In this document: one piece after another, positions 10,930 through 22,365 of the stretch | Layout of the letters: each line of letters begins with the position of its first letter | How positions within the stretch are numbered: the stretch's first letter is position 1 | Assembly (NCBI RefSeq): GCF_047948215.1 | Contig: NC_134455.1 | Location: 73,185,689 to 73,249,688, forward strand | DNA length: 64,000 nt | Source: Lycorma delicatula | Lineage: Eukaryota; Arthropoda; Insecta; Hemiptera; Fulgoridae | Direction of reading: 5' to 3' | Notes under the pieces: generated by a model | Told to the model about the DNA's origin: nothing | What the model saw: only the letters and a program-made list of their open reading frames with translations | Databases searched by the model: none | Translations under genes and position numbers: made by a program

Positions 10930-11180
10930 CCGGGGTATGAGGAGAAAAAAAACAGCACATTAAATGAATGCCTATTAGTATAGTCATTAAATCTGGTGAT
11001 CAGAAAGACCATCGCATTAACTATTCATCAACTATTCTATTGACTTGTGAGTCGATCCGACCTCCTGAAACGTTTTTCTTATGGTACCGTGCTCCTCATT
11101 GTAGTGACGTTGCGGACAGCTAGAATAAATAATAGCATTCCTGTTTTCATAAAGCTGCCGTGCTAGTAACTTTCCAACGT
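10930..11180 (-). pseudogene. Possible mariner-like transposase scrap
   Basis: On the minus strand a decayed reading gives HYNEEHGTIRKTFQE and GRRIDSQVNRI, then SPDL preceded by W. This is reminiscent of the mariner stretch HY...VR..L.E.FP.RWIGR...W..RSPDLTPLDFF around the third catalytic Asp. Frames shift repeatedly and no termini are seen, so the call is tentative. Confidence 0.35.
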
Positions 11181-12120
11181 TATTCCTGTGAAGTAGACTC
11201 TGTAAGGATTGATACCTTGTTTATCTCGACGTACTGATATAGTGCAAAATACTTTTACCCTTGTCAGTTCTCGTGCGTATTCAACAGCTGTGAACGGATT
11301 TTCAATTCTTTATATTCTGAGCACATTGGATATTATATCTTGCACTTAACGAAAAATTTCATCACGTTAATGATAGTGTAATATATAAAACCGTCAACTA
11401 AGATTTGTACAATATTTTGATGGAAAATCGAAGTCGGATTTCTTTATCATTACTTCTAATAACCTGGACCTGCTGAAGCTTGTAAGGTTTAAGCTTCATT
11501 TTCGTACGAAGAGCTCTCGAAAATATTAATTATATGCTTTTATTTAACTTGCTCTCTGTTGTGTGTCGCACGGCGGGATTGTCAGAATTTTGTCAGCAAT
11601 TTAACCTGCTTCCAGATGAGGTAGAAGGCTAAAATTATGTAGTCATACTTGTTGTCGATGACAATGCATTCTGATAACAATAAATTCCATAAAACCTTTA
11701 TTTTAATAGAAAATTTGTTGTTTTCTAAACGGATATTCAAGCAACTGCGCATGTGTACGAAAGACTTCGACGCAGTGTGTCAGCAGTGCTTTTTACTACT
11801 GAAGAAAATGAATAGCCTATAACGTGAAGATAAGTTATAATGGATATCTGTCAACTAGTGTCAGTGAATCACTGCTCTTAGATTTGTGCACAAATATGTT
11901 TGAATCGTTTATTCATTTTTCTACATCATTATATTTCACAAGAACTCCATCTACAATTGTGTAGAGTTACGTAATTCTCTACGCGATATGTTTAAAAGTG
12001 ATAAGTTAACACGTTTTCTGAGATTGTGTCCGAGACGTTTCATCATAATATACTGTCTAAATGTGACTAATTTTTTTGTCTAATTGAGACTAAAAAAGTA
12101 TAAAATGAAAAAAATTTTAA
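11181..12120. other. No recognisable gene
   Basis: AT-rich sequence with short GC-richer patches. Nothing assignable on either strand. Confidence 0.4.
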
Positions 12121-12129
12121 TTTAAAAAA

Positions 12130-13025
12130 TACACTTTTTTCGATTGGACCATCTAAGGATCAGGTTGCACAGCTTTAGACTTCTTCCTCCTTTTCCAGAA
12201 TTAATTCATTCTTGAATTAGAATCAGAATTAATTCAATGTTTTTCTCTTCTCTCTTTACTCCATTTTAATTTTTCGTTTTTAGTTTTCGGCTTTTCTGGA
12301 ATTTACACTTATCTATTACTTTTGTAAATGTGTTTTTATTTTCAGTTATTTCTTCTGAGATTAATATTTTTAATTTTTGTAATTTAACAAGTTTTCAAAG
12401 TATTTTGCTAAGGAATTTAAGTTGTCTTGCGTATTTATCATTATTTCTCCCTTATCATTTATTAAAATTAGTGTACATCGGTTGATATACATTTAGTTTA
12501 TTTTTGAAAGTCTGTTAGAAAACACTAGTGATATTTTTCTTAAAATCTTCTTCTAGGATTTCTAGTTGTTGTTTTCCATGTTTTCTCTTTTTTCCTGGAA
12601 TGATTTTAGAGAAATCTTTTGTGATTTCTAGCCTTTCTTCTTGTTATTTGGTTTATATTTTTGGAATGTTTTTTCTCTCTTTTTAGTGGTTTTTCAGATT
12701 CTTCATTCCACCACTTATGTTTTTTTTATTTTTATTTCTAGTGAATGATTCTTCTATCGATTTTACTCTCTTAGTTTTTAAATTTTCCCTGTCATTCTCT
12801 TTAATTTCACCTATTTTATTTTTAAATTTATTTAACGATTTTTTAGTTATACTTGCTCTCCTTATATCAAATCGTCTAAGGTTTGATTTCTGTTCTTTGA
12901 TGTAGTTTTTAGGAAGAAATCTAAATTTAATTTTTGTTACATAGTGATCTGAATCGAAATCACTTCTTCTGACTTTAGTGTTTAAAATTTCCTGCCTGTT
13001 TTCTTTAGAGATGGTCATATGATCA
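12130..13025 (-). pseudogene. RTE-like LINE: endonuclease end and linker remnant
   Basis: The minus-strand frame from 13018 encodes LNTKVRRSDFDSDHYVTKIK followed by FRF. This resembles the C-terminal end of an APE-type endonuclease (VR..RGAD.GSDH.LV..K), including the SDH with the catalytic His. Further on are a WW-less GGMKNLKNHYKKREK block and, in another frame, NDKGEIMINTQDNLNSLAKY plus FENLLN. That fits the linker before an RT (D.DG.......I...W..YF..LL). The reading ends near 12140 before any RT core. RTE-type (CFDP2-like) is my best guess; R4-type is an alternative. Confidence 0.55.
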
Positions 13026-15539
13026 AGTTGAAATTGTTTCTAAGTAGAATTGGATGATTACCAGGTTTTTCTCTGTTATTTAATTGATAAAAAATTACAA
13101 AAATACCGAAATTTCACTGATCGGAAATTATTGAATTGTTGAAAAGTATAAATTGTTTGGAAAAGTTTTACAATTAAATTATATTTATGAATGCATTAAA
13201 AAAAGAAAAATAATTTTACTTTCATATTAAATCAAGAATAAATATTTATAATATCTCTGATTAAATTCAAATAACATTTTATTTTGATAATGATGATATA
13301 TAGATTTGTTCTCTGTTCGCGGTAGTAAATGTACTTTTTCGTGAACATCTATTTATTGTATTTCTCAACTTCATTTAATTATAATAATGCATATTGAATA
13401 AATTTATTAACAAAATTCCTTTACATTTTACTCGTATATCACGAATAATAAAAACGTGAAGCGCTTCATTGGATTACAAAGGAAATTATGAATGACATGA
13501 TTAAATATATATTGTAATACAATGAGAGGCGCCCACGCTTTTATATCTAGAAAATCATATGTAATAAAGTTAACTCGGTCAGAATCTGTTAGTAAAACGA
13601 TTGGATTTTTAAACGTAATTTTTATTTCTTTCATAACTTCAATAAATAATTCAGATATTTTAAATTATTTTTTAAAATTCCACTCCTGAAGGTCTAATAC
13701 TATAAATCGGGGCTTACCGAGTTATGCTCTCTTATCGGAAAAGATTTCCAAAGAGAGAATCGGGATACCAAAAATAACAAAAAAATTAAAGTGGAATATA
13801 CAACTGCAGTCTTACCTGTCTGAAGCAAACACACTGTTGGCCGTTGTTCTGGACCGGGCGATCAAAATTTAGTTTTAATTGTATCATTTCCCTCACCTCA
13901 TCTAGCTTTTTAAAATAAAATATTAAATGACCACTGGTCCTATTTGAAAAATTTTGGTTGCTCCCACCTCCCGCCTTTCAAAAATAAAAAAAATGAAATT
14001 ACTTCAATGAAAGTAATTTCACCAAGTAAAAATGTTGCAAACCGCATTCAGCTGTCTCAGTTACAATAAAAGTTAAGGGATGTGTAGATTACTATTCAGC
14101 CACCCAGTATAATAATAATAATCATTATTATTATTAAGATTATACTAGCTGTGCCATGTTTAGAATTAATTTAATCTTTACATGAATGTATTCAATTATT
14201 GTAATTATTATTATTATTTAGTCCCCTAAAGATAATAGTGAAGTCGACGTAATAACAGTGTGAAATCAAAATTAGTGAAGTTAGTATGTTAGTTACTTAA
14301 ATGTCAGTCAGTTTAGGCGTATAATATTTTATATTTATGTTTGTTTGTGTTTACAATTTGAGTGTTTATTTTTTGGTTGAACGGTAGGATGCAAAGAACA
14401 AAAGCTATCCCTTATGTACGGCACCGGTAGCAGGATATTCGTGAAAATATTTCCAGCCCGATGAGCGACGTCGTGTTAGTTAAGCGAGGGTTGTTTTCAT
14501 GTGCGATGAGAACGCGTTGTTTTCCCCTATTAAGTAATACACCAGGGTATATACAACGGCCTCATTTTAATTGCTGTTTACAGATAATCATGACATTTAT
14601 GACCGGCTGAAATAAATTTTCTGATATGATAACTAATGTTGTAGGTTTGCTACGGATGACTTCAATTATTTACTCCCCGACCCCTTCTCTTTTCGGTGAC
14701 TATCACACATCATTTGTTTTATATACATCTCATTTACTTTTGCATTTTAATCCTAATATAGAATTACATATAACTGTTAGTTGCAGATGTACATTTATTA
14801 CTATATTTGATGATCTGTTTAATTAAACAAAAAAATCAAATCTAATAACGAATATAAATATTTTAAAACTTTTAATGATGTTAACGCTTAACGTCTGATG
14901 GATATTTACTAGAAAGGAAAGGATTTTTGGTATAAAATACTCATTTCTCTGTTAATAAACCGGTGGAGATAATTTTATAAAGCGATTCCGGAACTGTAAT
15001 ACGTGGAATTCTTTCACATGACACCTGTTTTTTTTCTTTAAAAACACTTATTTTTATTCTTTTCAACTTTCTGTGTAAATTTTAAGAAAATAAAGAAAGT
15101 AAAACAGAATTAAAAGAAAAAACATTTAATTTATCGATTGAGCTTTTACTTTCCTGTCTGACGTAATAACATATAATAAAATTTTATTATTGCTATCAGT
15201 CAAAAAATTCTCTCTCTCTATTTCTGAATTTAAGTATTTTTTATCGTTCTTGAAATAGTTTTTATCGTTCTAGATCGAAAATTACATTTTTGTATTAAGC
15301 AACTCGAAGAACACGAAATTCATTTAATACTATTCAATTTTTTAAGTTAGATTAATGTGTTAATTGAGGTTTACGTTATAAACATAAAGTGTGTTGTTTC
15401 TATTTGGTTTTATATATGATCAACGTTTTAATAGACTCTCATGAATCTGATTTGTAATTTGTATTTTAAAGCTTTTGTTAAATTTTGAAAAAAAATTGGA
15501 TACGAGATTGCTGTTATACGAATGTTTACGAGTTTGCTA
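13026..15539. other. AT-rich stretch without recognisable genes
   Basis: Contains a perfect 11-bp-arm hairpin at 13994-14021, an ATTATTATT-type run around 14107-14135, and GC-richer unassigned patches at 13690-13870 and 14420-14560. No supported gene. Confidence 0.45.
13994..14021. repeat. Short perfect inverted repeat
   Basis: TGAAATTACTT and its exact complement AAGTAATTTCA are separated by CAATGA. It could form a hairpin, but the context suggests no function. Confidence 0.6.
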
Positions 15540-15725
15540 TTCTGTGTGTTTCAAGATGAATATCGGGGTTTTATAATTATGTAATTATTAAATTTTATGT
15601 ACATTGATACGTTTTACTTGAAATGAAAGAGCGACTCAAACAGCTTTTCCTATGTGTTCAATATGGACACCATTCGTCAGACGGCATTTATCCAGTCGAT
15701 AGGAGAACTCATCTCATATTTTAGA
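15540..15725 (+). mobile_element. Solitary end of the mariner-like element seen at 34172-35507
   Basis: This stretch matches the left end of the 34.2-kb element: ATATCGGGGTTTTA, then TGAAAGAGCGACTCAAACAG, a TGTTCAATATG block and a CCAGTCGATAGGAG-type block. No transposase or opposite end was found nearby. It is a truncated or solo terminus. Confidence 0.75.
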
Positions 15726-15737
15726 CGTAAATTCGAG

Positions 15738-15866
15738 TAATTAAAAATTTTTCGATCTACTTAATTTATTTTTATTATTTTAGAATGTGCTTTCATTATT
15801 CCTTTCTGAATCAGTGGTTGTCAGGGTAGAAATATTTTTTAAATGTCACAGTGATAAGAGGGTAAA
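15738..15866. repeat. Direct repeat copy 1 (partner 16935-17060)
   Basis: Shares TTTAATTTATTTTTATTATT, GCTTTCATTATT, GTCAGGGTAGAAATATTT and TGTCACAGTGATAAGAGG with the partner about 1.2 kb downstream, at roughly 85-90 per cent identity by eye. Confidence 0.75.
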
Positions 15867-16481
15867 GTAATATTTTGCTGTGGTCTTGTTTTTCTGTCTT
15901 CCCTTGAAACATTTAAACATTGGTCGAGATAAGTCTTTGAACGCTTATTATTTTCTCTGTGGATCCTCTTAACTGTCAGTATGAAAACGCAGGAATAATG
16001 TGCTACACGGATGTAGATATACTCCTTTTATAGACCTTTATCACACTTTCAAATAATTGATGCAATAATTTTACGCGCATTAGAATGAATTACTTAATAA
16101 CTTATTTTTGAGAAGAACTTTAAATCAAAATTAATTAAATTTTAAAACAATACTAATAAATAATGCAAGGAGTGAAGTTTAAATTTATATATTATCCCCA
16201 TTTTAAATTGAAAAAAAAAATTATTTGCCAAAAATTAATAATTTAAAGTTAAAATTTAATGAAAAAAAGTAATAACCTACGAAGCTTTATCGTACGAATC
16301 GGTAGATCACCACCACTCGTTTCAAATAACAACCAAATAATAAATATTGCTGTATTGTTCATGGCTGATGTTTTCAGAAAGTGAGATACACTAAATAATT
16401 ACAAAATGTACGAGTTAACATACTCGTATTCCCTTCCACTCGCTTCGTTAGGCGATAAGGCTCAATTGGACAGATATTATA

Positions 16482-16498
16482 TATATATATATATATAT
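16482..16498. repeat. Short (AT)n run
   Basis: Simple AT dinucleotide repeat. Confidence 0.8.
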
Positions 16499-16765
16499 TG
16501 ATAATCTACTGAAGATGGCTGTTCAGTAATCAAAATATGTATTTATTAATTTATTGATTTGAATTTTATTCCTTTTCTCAGAATTAACTATTGATGAAGT
16601 AAAAAAATTTGTATTATTTTCAGAAAGTTACGTCGTATGCTTCTCTACTCTACGTTGTTAAGAATTTTATTTACTTTGTTCTGTTCCTACTTATGGAAAT
16701 GAAAATTTTCAAGGTGTTTTTAATTAATATTTCAGTTAAGTTTACAGCCCTAATAATAGGTTTCC

Positions 16766-16905
16766 TGCCAATCTCCGTGGCGGAATGGGTAGCGTCTTAT
16801 CCGGAGGTCCTGGGTTCGAATCCCGGTCAGGCATGGCATTTTTGGTACGCTAAAAATTTCCATCCTCATAGGGCAAAATGACCAAAGCAGTCGATGACAG
16901 TCATC
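16766..16905 (+). mobile_element. SINE family 2, tRNA-like head intact
   Basis: A-box-like TGGCGGAATGG (16779-16789) and perfect B-box GGTTCGAATCC (16813-16823) lie in a tRNA-like arrangement, followed by CGGTCAGGCATGGCATTTTT. The tail reads ATGACCAAAGCAGTCGATG (to 16896) and does not show the shared CCTC...GAGG hairpin seen in the 585-740 copy. The anticodon stem region appears shortened, so a functional tRNA gene is unlikely. Confidence 0.8.
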
Positions 16906-16934
16906 TCAAGTCGTCAAATGTTCTACAAATTCGT

Positions 16935-17060
16935 TTAATTTAAAATTTTCCAATTTATTTAATTTATTTTTATTATTTTAGAATATGCTTTCATTATTTC
17001 TTTCTAATTCATTGGTCAGGGTAGAAATATTTGTTGAATGTCACAGTGATAAGAGGTTAA
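16935..17060. repeat. Direct repeat copy 2 (partner 15738-15866)
   Basis: Same order of blocks as copy 1, with a 3-bp deletion near TCATTGGTCAGGG. The two copies bracket 1.07 kb that includes a SINE. They lack TG...CA ends, so LTR status is not supported. Confidence 0.75.
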
Positions 17061-17867
17061 AATTTTAAAATTTTTTAAAAAGTTACTCTTCTTTTTAAAT
17101 AACTTCTAATAAATTCGATAACAAAGTGATTTAGTTGATTTAATTATGTTTTATGATATCTTATTATAGAATTGTGTTTCTGAAGATTGTTTTAACATTT
17201 TTATATCAGGCGTACAGATCTTTAAGTCGTCATAAGCTTTTTTTACTAAATTATCTATTTTTTAATAAGAAAGTTAGTAGAAAGAATAATAAAAATAATT
17301 TTTAACTCTAATACGAGGAAAAATAACTCCTCATAATAGCAAATTTATTTCTGAAGTTTTTTATTCTTATGTCCTTACATCTGGTGACAGATAATGTCAT
17401 TATATTCTTATGTCCTGTGTTTCAATGAATGTGCTTAAAGAACTTTTAGATTTCTTATAGACGTCAATGATTTATACGATTTCTTTTTTTGTCACAAAAA
17501 CATTTATTTTTTTAAATAGGATCCTTTTGATAAATACGTGATTAATTTATTTTTTGAATGTATGTTGAGAACAAAGATTAGTTGAAGGTAGAATAAGATG
17601 TTCATTTGTAGTTTTTCATAATGAATTAAACATAATGAATGTGTGAACTTACTTGTTAGAGAAGGACAAGGATAAAACAGATAAATATTATGTGCTAGTA
17701 ATTCTCTTAAATTTTGGGTTTAAACAGATTTATTTAGTTTTTAATACTTAAATTTTGGTTATACTAAGAAAATACCTACCAGTTTTATTATGGTAACAAA
17801 TCCATTTTATATCTCCTTTAAAAAAGGTTCTTACGTATTAACTTGTTTTCTTCTTTAATGTACTGCG
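17061..17867. other. AT-rich, no feature
   Basis: No supported gene or repeat. Confidence 0.4.
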
Positions 17868-18967
17868 CTGTCAAAAAAGTACTGGGAATTGTTAAATAAA
17901 ACGCACAATTTTTATTTATTCATCAATATTTATTTTGTCGCCTTCAAAGTAGGCCCCATTTGATGCAACATACATATGCCAGTGCTTTTTCCAGTTTTCG
18001 AAAACGTTTTATAGGCATTTACCAGTTTGGCCTTCAGCTCCTTCCACCAGTTTTATTTTACGGCTTAAATCGAGTCAAAACGGGTACCCCTTAGCGGAAA
18101 TTTTTTGTCTTATATTCGTTCACAATTGTCGCCCTTTGCGATGGCGCGTTATCGTTGTGTAAAATCCACAAATTTTTCTTTCACAAATCTGGCCATTTCA
18201 AACGAATTTTTTTTGTTTTGGTTCTTTTTTTGTCCTCCATTTTGATGACTGTTGCTTGTTTGTATGTCAATCTCGTAGACTTATGGCTCGTCACCAGTTA
18301 TGATGCGTTCCATGAATGTAGAATCAAAATTGGCGCGATCCAGCATGTCTAAAGAGACCTGTTCACGGTACTGTTTCTGAAGAAAATTGAGCTCTTTTGG
18401 AACAATCCATGACGCGTCTCATGTCCAAAATATCCACCAAACCCGAACAAAGAGACTCGTGAGAGATGTTAAAGTCACGTGCTATCTCTCTTAAGCTGCA
18501 ATGGTGATTATCGAGCACAATTTCCTTCACTTCTTCGATGTTTTCATCGGTTGAAGAGGTCTAAGGTCGTACAGATCGAAGCATGTCTTTGACGATCTCT
18601 CGGCCCTCTTTGAACGCTTTATACCTCTTATAAGCACGTGTTTTTTATAAAACTAATTCACCATATGCCCTTTTCTAACATTTTTAGCGAATCGACACAC
18701 GAAATTCCGTTTGCAACACAAAATATAAGGCAGACTCTTTGTTTAAAAGTTTTGCTCATGATAAAAATCGTGATCCGTACTGAAGTGGACTGATTCAACC
18801 ATCTACCAGCTATCTATCTACCATACCAGTTTGTAAACAAACTGGTAGATAGATGGTGCTTGGTTTGGGTATTTAATTACAATGCTACCAACTTACAGAA
18901 AAGAAATTCTTAAAAAATCATTACAGTGGCCCTTTTAAAATAAAAATTCACGGTACTTTTTTGACAG
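17868..18967 (-). mobile_element. mariner-like DNA transposon with terminal inverted repeats, internally deleted
   Basis: Left end 17868-17890 (CTGTCAAAAAAGTACTGGGA) and right end 18945-18967 are inverted copies, differing at two or three of 23 positions. Inside is a minus-strand transposase pseudogene. A hairpin-forming stretch (about 18805-18866, arms around ATCTATCTACC and GGTAGATAGAT) lies in the leader between the right end and the start codon. The element is about 1.1 kb against about 1.3-1.4 kb expected for this lineage, because of a deletion in the catalytic middle. Confidence 0.9.
17918..18759 (-). pseudogene. mariner transposase pseudogene (FLJ37770-like lineage)
   Basis: The minus-strand start at 18759 gives MSKTFKQRVCLIFCVANGIS. 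Later come DENIEEVKEIVLDNHHCSLR, EIARDFNISHESL and VDILDMRRV, the paired helix-turn-helix part of this common insect mariner lineage. After LFRHA/LDMLD the reading jumps to a decayed FLHNDNAPS-like block (around 18150), then FPLRGTRFDSI, GKSTGICMLHQMGPTLKATK and the family's terminal DKINIDE (stop 17918-17920). Most of the region between the first and second catalytic Asp is deleted. Multiple stops are present. Confidence 0.8.
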
Positions 18968-19289
18968 AATGATATTTTCGTAAGTTAAACTTGTAATCGA
19001 AATATTTTACGTACAAAATTGTTTTTCCTTACGTTATTGACGGCGGCCAGAAGTATCTAACTTCAGAGAAAACCTCTATGAAAGATACATCTGTGACATG
19101 CTGTCACATATGAATTCTCGGAAAATCTGGAATTTTCTCTAATTTGTATACAAAATATGTGCTCAAAATAATTTTCAATAACCCTTTTTGAGTTGCGATT
19201 TATTACGTAGTAAGTCTTAGGTATGAATTATTTATCCGACATTATTTCATGTATTTATATTTTAAATAATTAATATAGACTAATATTAT
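18968..19289. other. No recognisable feature
   Basis: AT-rich with a GC-richer patch near 19035-19130. Unassigned. Confidence 0.35.
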
Positions 19290-19455
19290 ATTTAGGATTT
19301 TAGGGGCATCGACTACTTTGGTCATTAGACCTGTCCAACCTAAAAAAAAAAAAAAAAAAAAAAAAATTAAAAAAAAGGTTCAAAGTTTCATTATGTAACC
19401 CAACTTTCGAATCCAATATTTACCGTCTAGGCTTTCCTTTCGACCAACCTTTCTT

Positions 19456-19911
19456 TCACCGTTTCTCCATTCTACGAACGGCCTCAACTTCTGATGAAAG
19501 TGTGTCTGAGGCCTCGGACATGGCATCTTCTTCTCTGTATGATGCCGATGATGTTCGTCGGCTTACATCAGGTGATGAAAGCTTTGTTGGTGCAATTAGC
19601 ATCGTTGCTATTGAATCTAAACTAGCAAGCGATGCACTTTCGGTGGCTGACGAGCTGGATTCGATCTCTAAGGCTGTGCTTGGGCCGGCTGATATAGATG
19701 CTCTCACCGCGGCTGTTCTCTGAGCTTTTGGAGGCTCTATGCATACAGTTTTATTATCATCTGTGTCTGGTGCTTTCTCAATAATGATTTGCACCTCCAT
19801 TATTTCGGTAGACCCAGACTTTTCCTGTACTTTTGGCACAATTTCCTTATCTTTCTGATTAGAAGGAGTGATCTTTTTTCCTTTTCCGGATAGTTCAAGA
19901 TTTTTACTCAT
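19456..19911 (-). pseudogene. LINE ORF1, C-terminal segment
   Basis: A 151-codon open frame starting MSKNLELSGKGKKITPSNQK. It is rich in Ser, Ala, Glu and Lys and ends SSEVEAVRRMEKR. Just past the stop, another frame adds a basic KKGW.KGKPRR-like tail, the usual end of ORF1 in this jockey-like group. The composition suggests a disordered linker. It continues the frame-shifted ORF1 from 19929. No catalytic residues are expected in this part. Confidence 0.6.
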
Positions 19912-19928
19912 TATGTCAATTGGTGGCG

Positions 19929-20348
19929 TTATAATCGCAGGGTTTGCCGGTTTTTAAGCTGCGCTGGTACGTGTCTTAAGTCAACGACATCAGTCCGGGA
20001 ATGAGCCTTCTCATGTTTACTTTGTTCTGTCCGATAAGTCGACTCAATCTTTGAATCAATGATTCTTTCTATTATTGTTACAAGACTCGGTGCCATTGTA
20101 TTAAGCAACTGCTCCACATTAATTTTAGATGTGGAAGGAGCAGCCGCTGCTTCAGCATATGTAGTCGATGGTCGAGGTGTTCGTGAGTTGACAATTTCCT
20201 TCGCTTCAGGGTAACTTAACTTTTTGAAGCGTTTTAACTTTCTGAATAGCCGTTTCCAATTTATATATAGGGCAGTTCCTTGAACGACAGTTATGGTGCC
20301 CTTTACAGTTAATGCAGATTGGAGGGTCTGTACATGTATCACCGTCAT
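19929..20348 (-). pseudogene. LINE ORF1, middle segment
   Basis: An open frame that from about 20215 reads KLSYPEAKEIVNSRTPRPST and TYAEAAAAPSTSKINVEQLL, typical of the region after the zinc knuckles of jockey-like ORF1. The first ~40 codons are out of register: in the neighbouring frame the same DNA (about 20345-20225) encodes CTDPPICINCKGHHNCRSRN and CPIYKLE, a second knuckle-like cluster. At least one frameshift therefore lies near 20345 and another near 20225. Confidence 0.65.
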
Positions 20349-21043
20349 GTGTTTTCACATATGCATATTTCCTGCGCTTCACATCTAGCTGCAGTGTGTC
20401 CGAAACGTTGACACTTAAAACATCTCATCGGCTGCGGAATGAATGCTCGTACATCAAGCCAGTGGATGCCAGCTCGTACCTTTTCAGGAAGATTCGGCCT
20501 ATTGAATGTCAAAACATGCGAGGCCGAAGGAAGAATTTCACCATTTCTTCTCATAGTGAGTCTGCGACAATGTGTCACTCCCTGACTAGACATTTCCTGT
20601 ACTATTTCTTCTTCTGTACAGTTTAGAAGATCACGGCAAACAACAACTCCTCTGGATGTGTTAAGGGTGCTATGCGGTTGGTCAGAAACCGCAAATTCAC
20701 CGATCTTCTTCAACGCCTGGACTTTCTGGCTTTGCATGTCGTTGATAGTTTCGACATGCAATCCATTAAAAGTCTTCCGGATTTCCTTGACAGGACCACC
20801 AGCACAATTAGTAATCTCTCTAGCGATTAAGAATGGACTAACCTTTTGGAAGTTACCATTCTCTTTCGTTATGACCAAAAATCTTGGTTTGGGAACATTA
20901 TTTCCAAACAAATCTCTTCTTAAATCTCTACTGATTTTATCAGCATCTTTTCTAATCTTATCAGACTCCTTACTTTTTTTCCTCTTCGCTTGTGGCGAAT
21001 CGAAGGTTTCTAAACGAGGGTATTTACGTACACCCTCTGCCAC
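20345..21043 (-). pseudogene. LINE ORF1 (gag-like), N-terminal and first zinc knuckle
   Basis: A 232-codon frame. Residues about 1-45 are basic and charged. The middle (KPRFLVITKENGNFQKVSPF, then LIAREITNCAGGPVKEIRKT) is an RRM-like gag fold of jockey-type LINEs. Near the C-terminus CFKCQRFGHTAARC is a perfect CX2CX4HX4C zinc knuckle, and the frame ends a few residues later (CICENT) through a frameshift. The protein would coat element RNA. The start at 21043 follows a GC-rich leader. It is unusually well preserved compared with other LINE remnants here. Confidence 0.8.
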
Positions 21044-21607
21044 GATTGGTTATTCAAGTGTATTCATTTGAAATTATCCCTTCTGTAGCAAGGCTAGCCG
21101 CCGGGGTACACCCCACTCTCGGGCTACTAACCTTGGAGGTCCGATCCGGTACTCCGGTGGAACGTGCATATGGGCTGGCAGAGAGCGGATGCGCAATCTC
21201 TGATCGGCTCCAGGCTCCTACTCACCGAAGCTTTCAGAGCTCCCATCCAACGTCATACATGGGCACCATTGCTACATGCTTGCCATCGCAGGGGGCATGT
21301 GGACAACGGAAGAGTCTCCGTTACACCTGCAATAACATTGACCCTGGCCGCCACATCACCAGCTCTAAATATGGTGTGTGTCCATTTCCAAATCATTATT
21401 GGTTCGTATCCTGCAGGTAGCCGAAAAATCCGATCCATGTGATGACCAGAAAGTGGAAACAGGTCAAAAGAAAAGCATATCCGAGGAATTTACTCGGAGC
21501 CCCGTTAGCCAGCTATAAGTATTGTACATAAGTACAGCTGTTGCCGCTCTGGCCGTGGAACGTAGATGTTGTGTTCCGGACGTGGGGATTACCTACCTCA
21601 GGGCATT
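21044..21607 (-). promoter_or_regulatory. Probable 5' UTR of the ORF1-only LINE
   Basis: A GC-richer, non-coding stretch between the ORF1 start and a sharp drop into AT-rich DNA near 21607. Its position and base composition fit the internal-promoter 5' UTR of a non-LTR element. No specific promoter motif is claimed. Short plus-strand ORFs here (20992-21442) are taken as shadows. Confidence 0.5.
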
Positions 21608-22148
21608 ATTATTAATAACACGTCTATTTTTTATCTTGTTATTATATTTATAATTTATCTAATAATGACGTATCTGTATAATGTTATCTACCGATCAGAA
21701 TAAAAGATTTTATTTATTTATTGATGTTTTTTTCGATTGAGTTCGTAATACTGGAATGAATCTAGTCATTTTCAAGTGTGATAATATATTTAGGATGAAA
21801 TGGAATAAATATTAGACTGACCTTGAAAGTTTTTATGACATCCGTAATCATGGAGAGGAATAATTTCTAAGAGCTGTTGTATTTTTTATAAATTCAATAT
21901 AAGGTCAGAGTTTTGGAAAAAAAATTATTTCTTGCATAATTTTTCCTCTTTTTATTATGATTTCGTTTATTTTCACTACGAAAGATTTTTTGGCATTTTA
22001 GGTAGATTTCATAAGAAAGCTACCTATTGTAATAGGTACCTGGTTCGACTTAACGTAAAATTTCGACATATCTTCGCGTTTCACATTCCCCAAACCCCAA
22101 AACCACCGTCAACTCAAAAGTTCATATATACTTTTAAATATTATTATT

Positions 22149-22151
<3 letters not shown>
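21608..22151. other. AT-rich, no feature
   Basis: Nothing recognisable. Confidence 0.4.

Positions 22152-22205
<54 letters not shown>
22152..22205. repeat. (AT)n microsatellite
   Basis: About 50 bp of AT repeat that inflates a short plus-strand ORF. Confidence 0.85.
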
Positions 22206-22209
<4 letters not shown>

Positions 22210-22365
22210 CGTTCTTGTGGACACGATAATTGCCTTAATTTTCCGCCAATCACTTTCAAATTGTTGCTTAAAAATAATACATCTCAACTCAAAAGCTCGG
22301 TCGAGTTTGTTAAAACTCACCACATGTTCTCAGCCAAAATCAGAACATGGGGTGGAAATGTTTGG

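Larger units (their letters stand above)
19290..21607 (-). mobile_element. ORF1-only non-LTR retrotransposon (jockey-like gag)
   Basis: On the minus strand: a GC-rich 5' UTR (21607 to about 21044), an ORF1 broken into three frames (21043-19456), a short spacer, an oligo-T tract (A-tract on the plus strand, 19342-19376), and a 3' UTR-like block whose complement includes TAATGACCAAAGTAGTCGAT (19328-19309) and GCCCCTAAAATCC. No endonuclease or RT is present between ORF1 and this block, so the copy has the layout 5' UTR-ORF1-3' UTR. The outermost 3' boundary is not defined. Confidence 0.65.

Noticed and set aside
16766..16840. Possible functional tRNA gene
   Set aside because: A and B boxes are good, but the spacing is short, the anticodon arm is not convincing, and the downstream SINE body matches other copies.
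15738..17060. LTR retrotransposon
   Set aside because: The direct repeats lack TG...CA ends, and no primer-binding site, polypurine tract, gag or pol lies between them.
18805..18866. Independent foldback element
   Set aside because: The hairpin lies inside the mariner leader between its terminal repeat and start codon, so it is treated as part of that element.
20992..21442. Overlapping plus-strand ORFs opposite the ORF1-only LINE
   Set aside because: They are shadows of the GC-rich 5' UTR of the minus-strand element.
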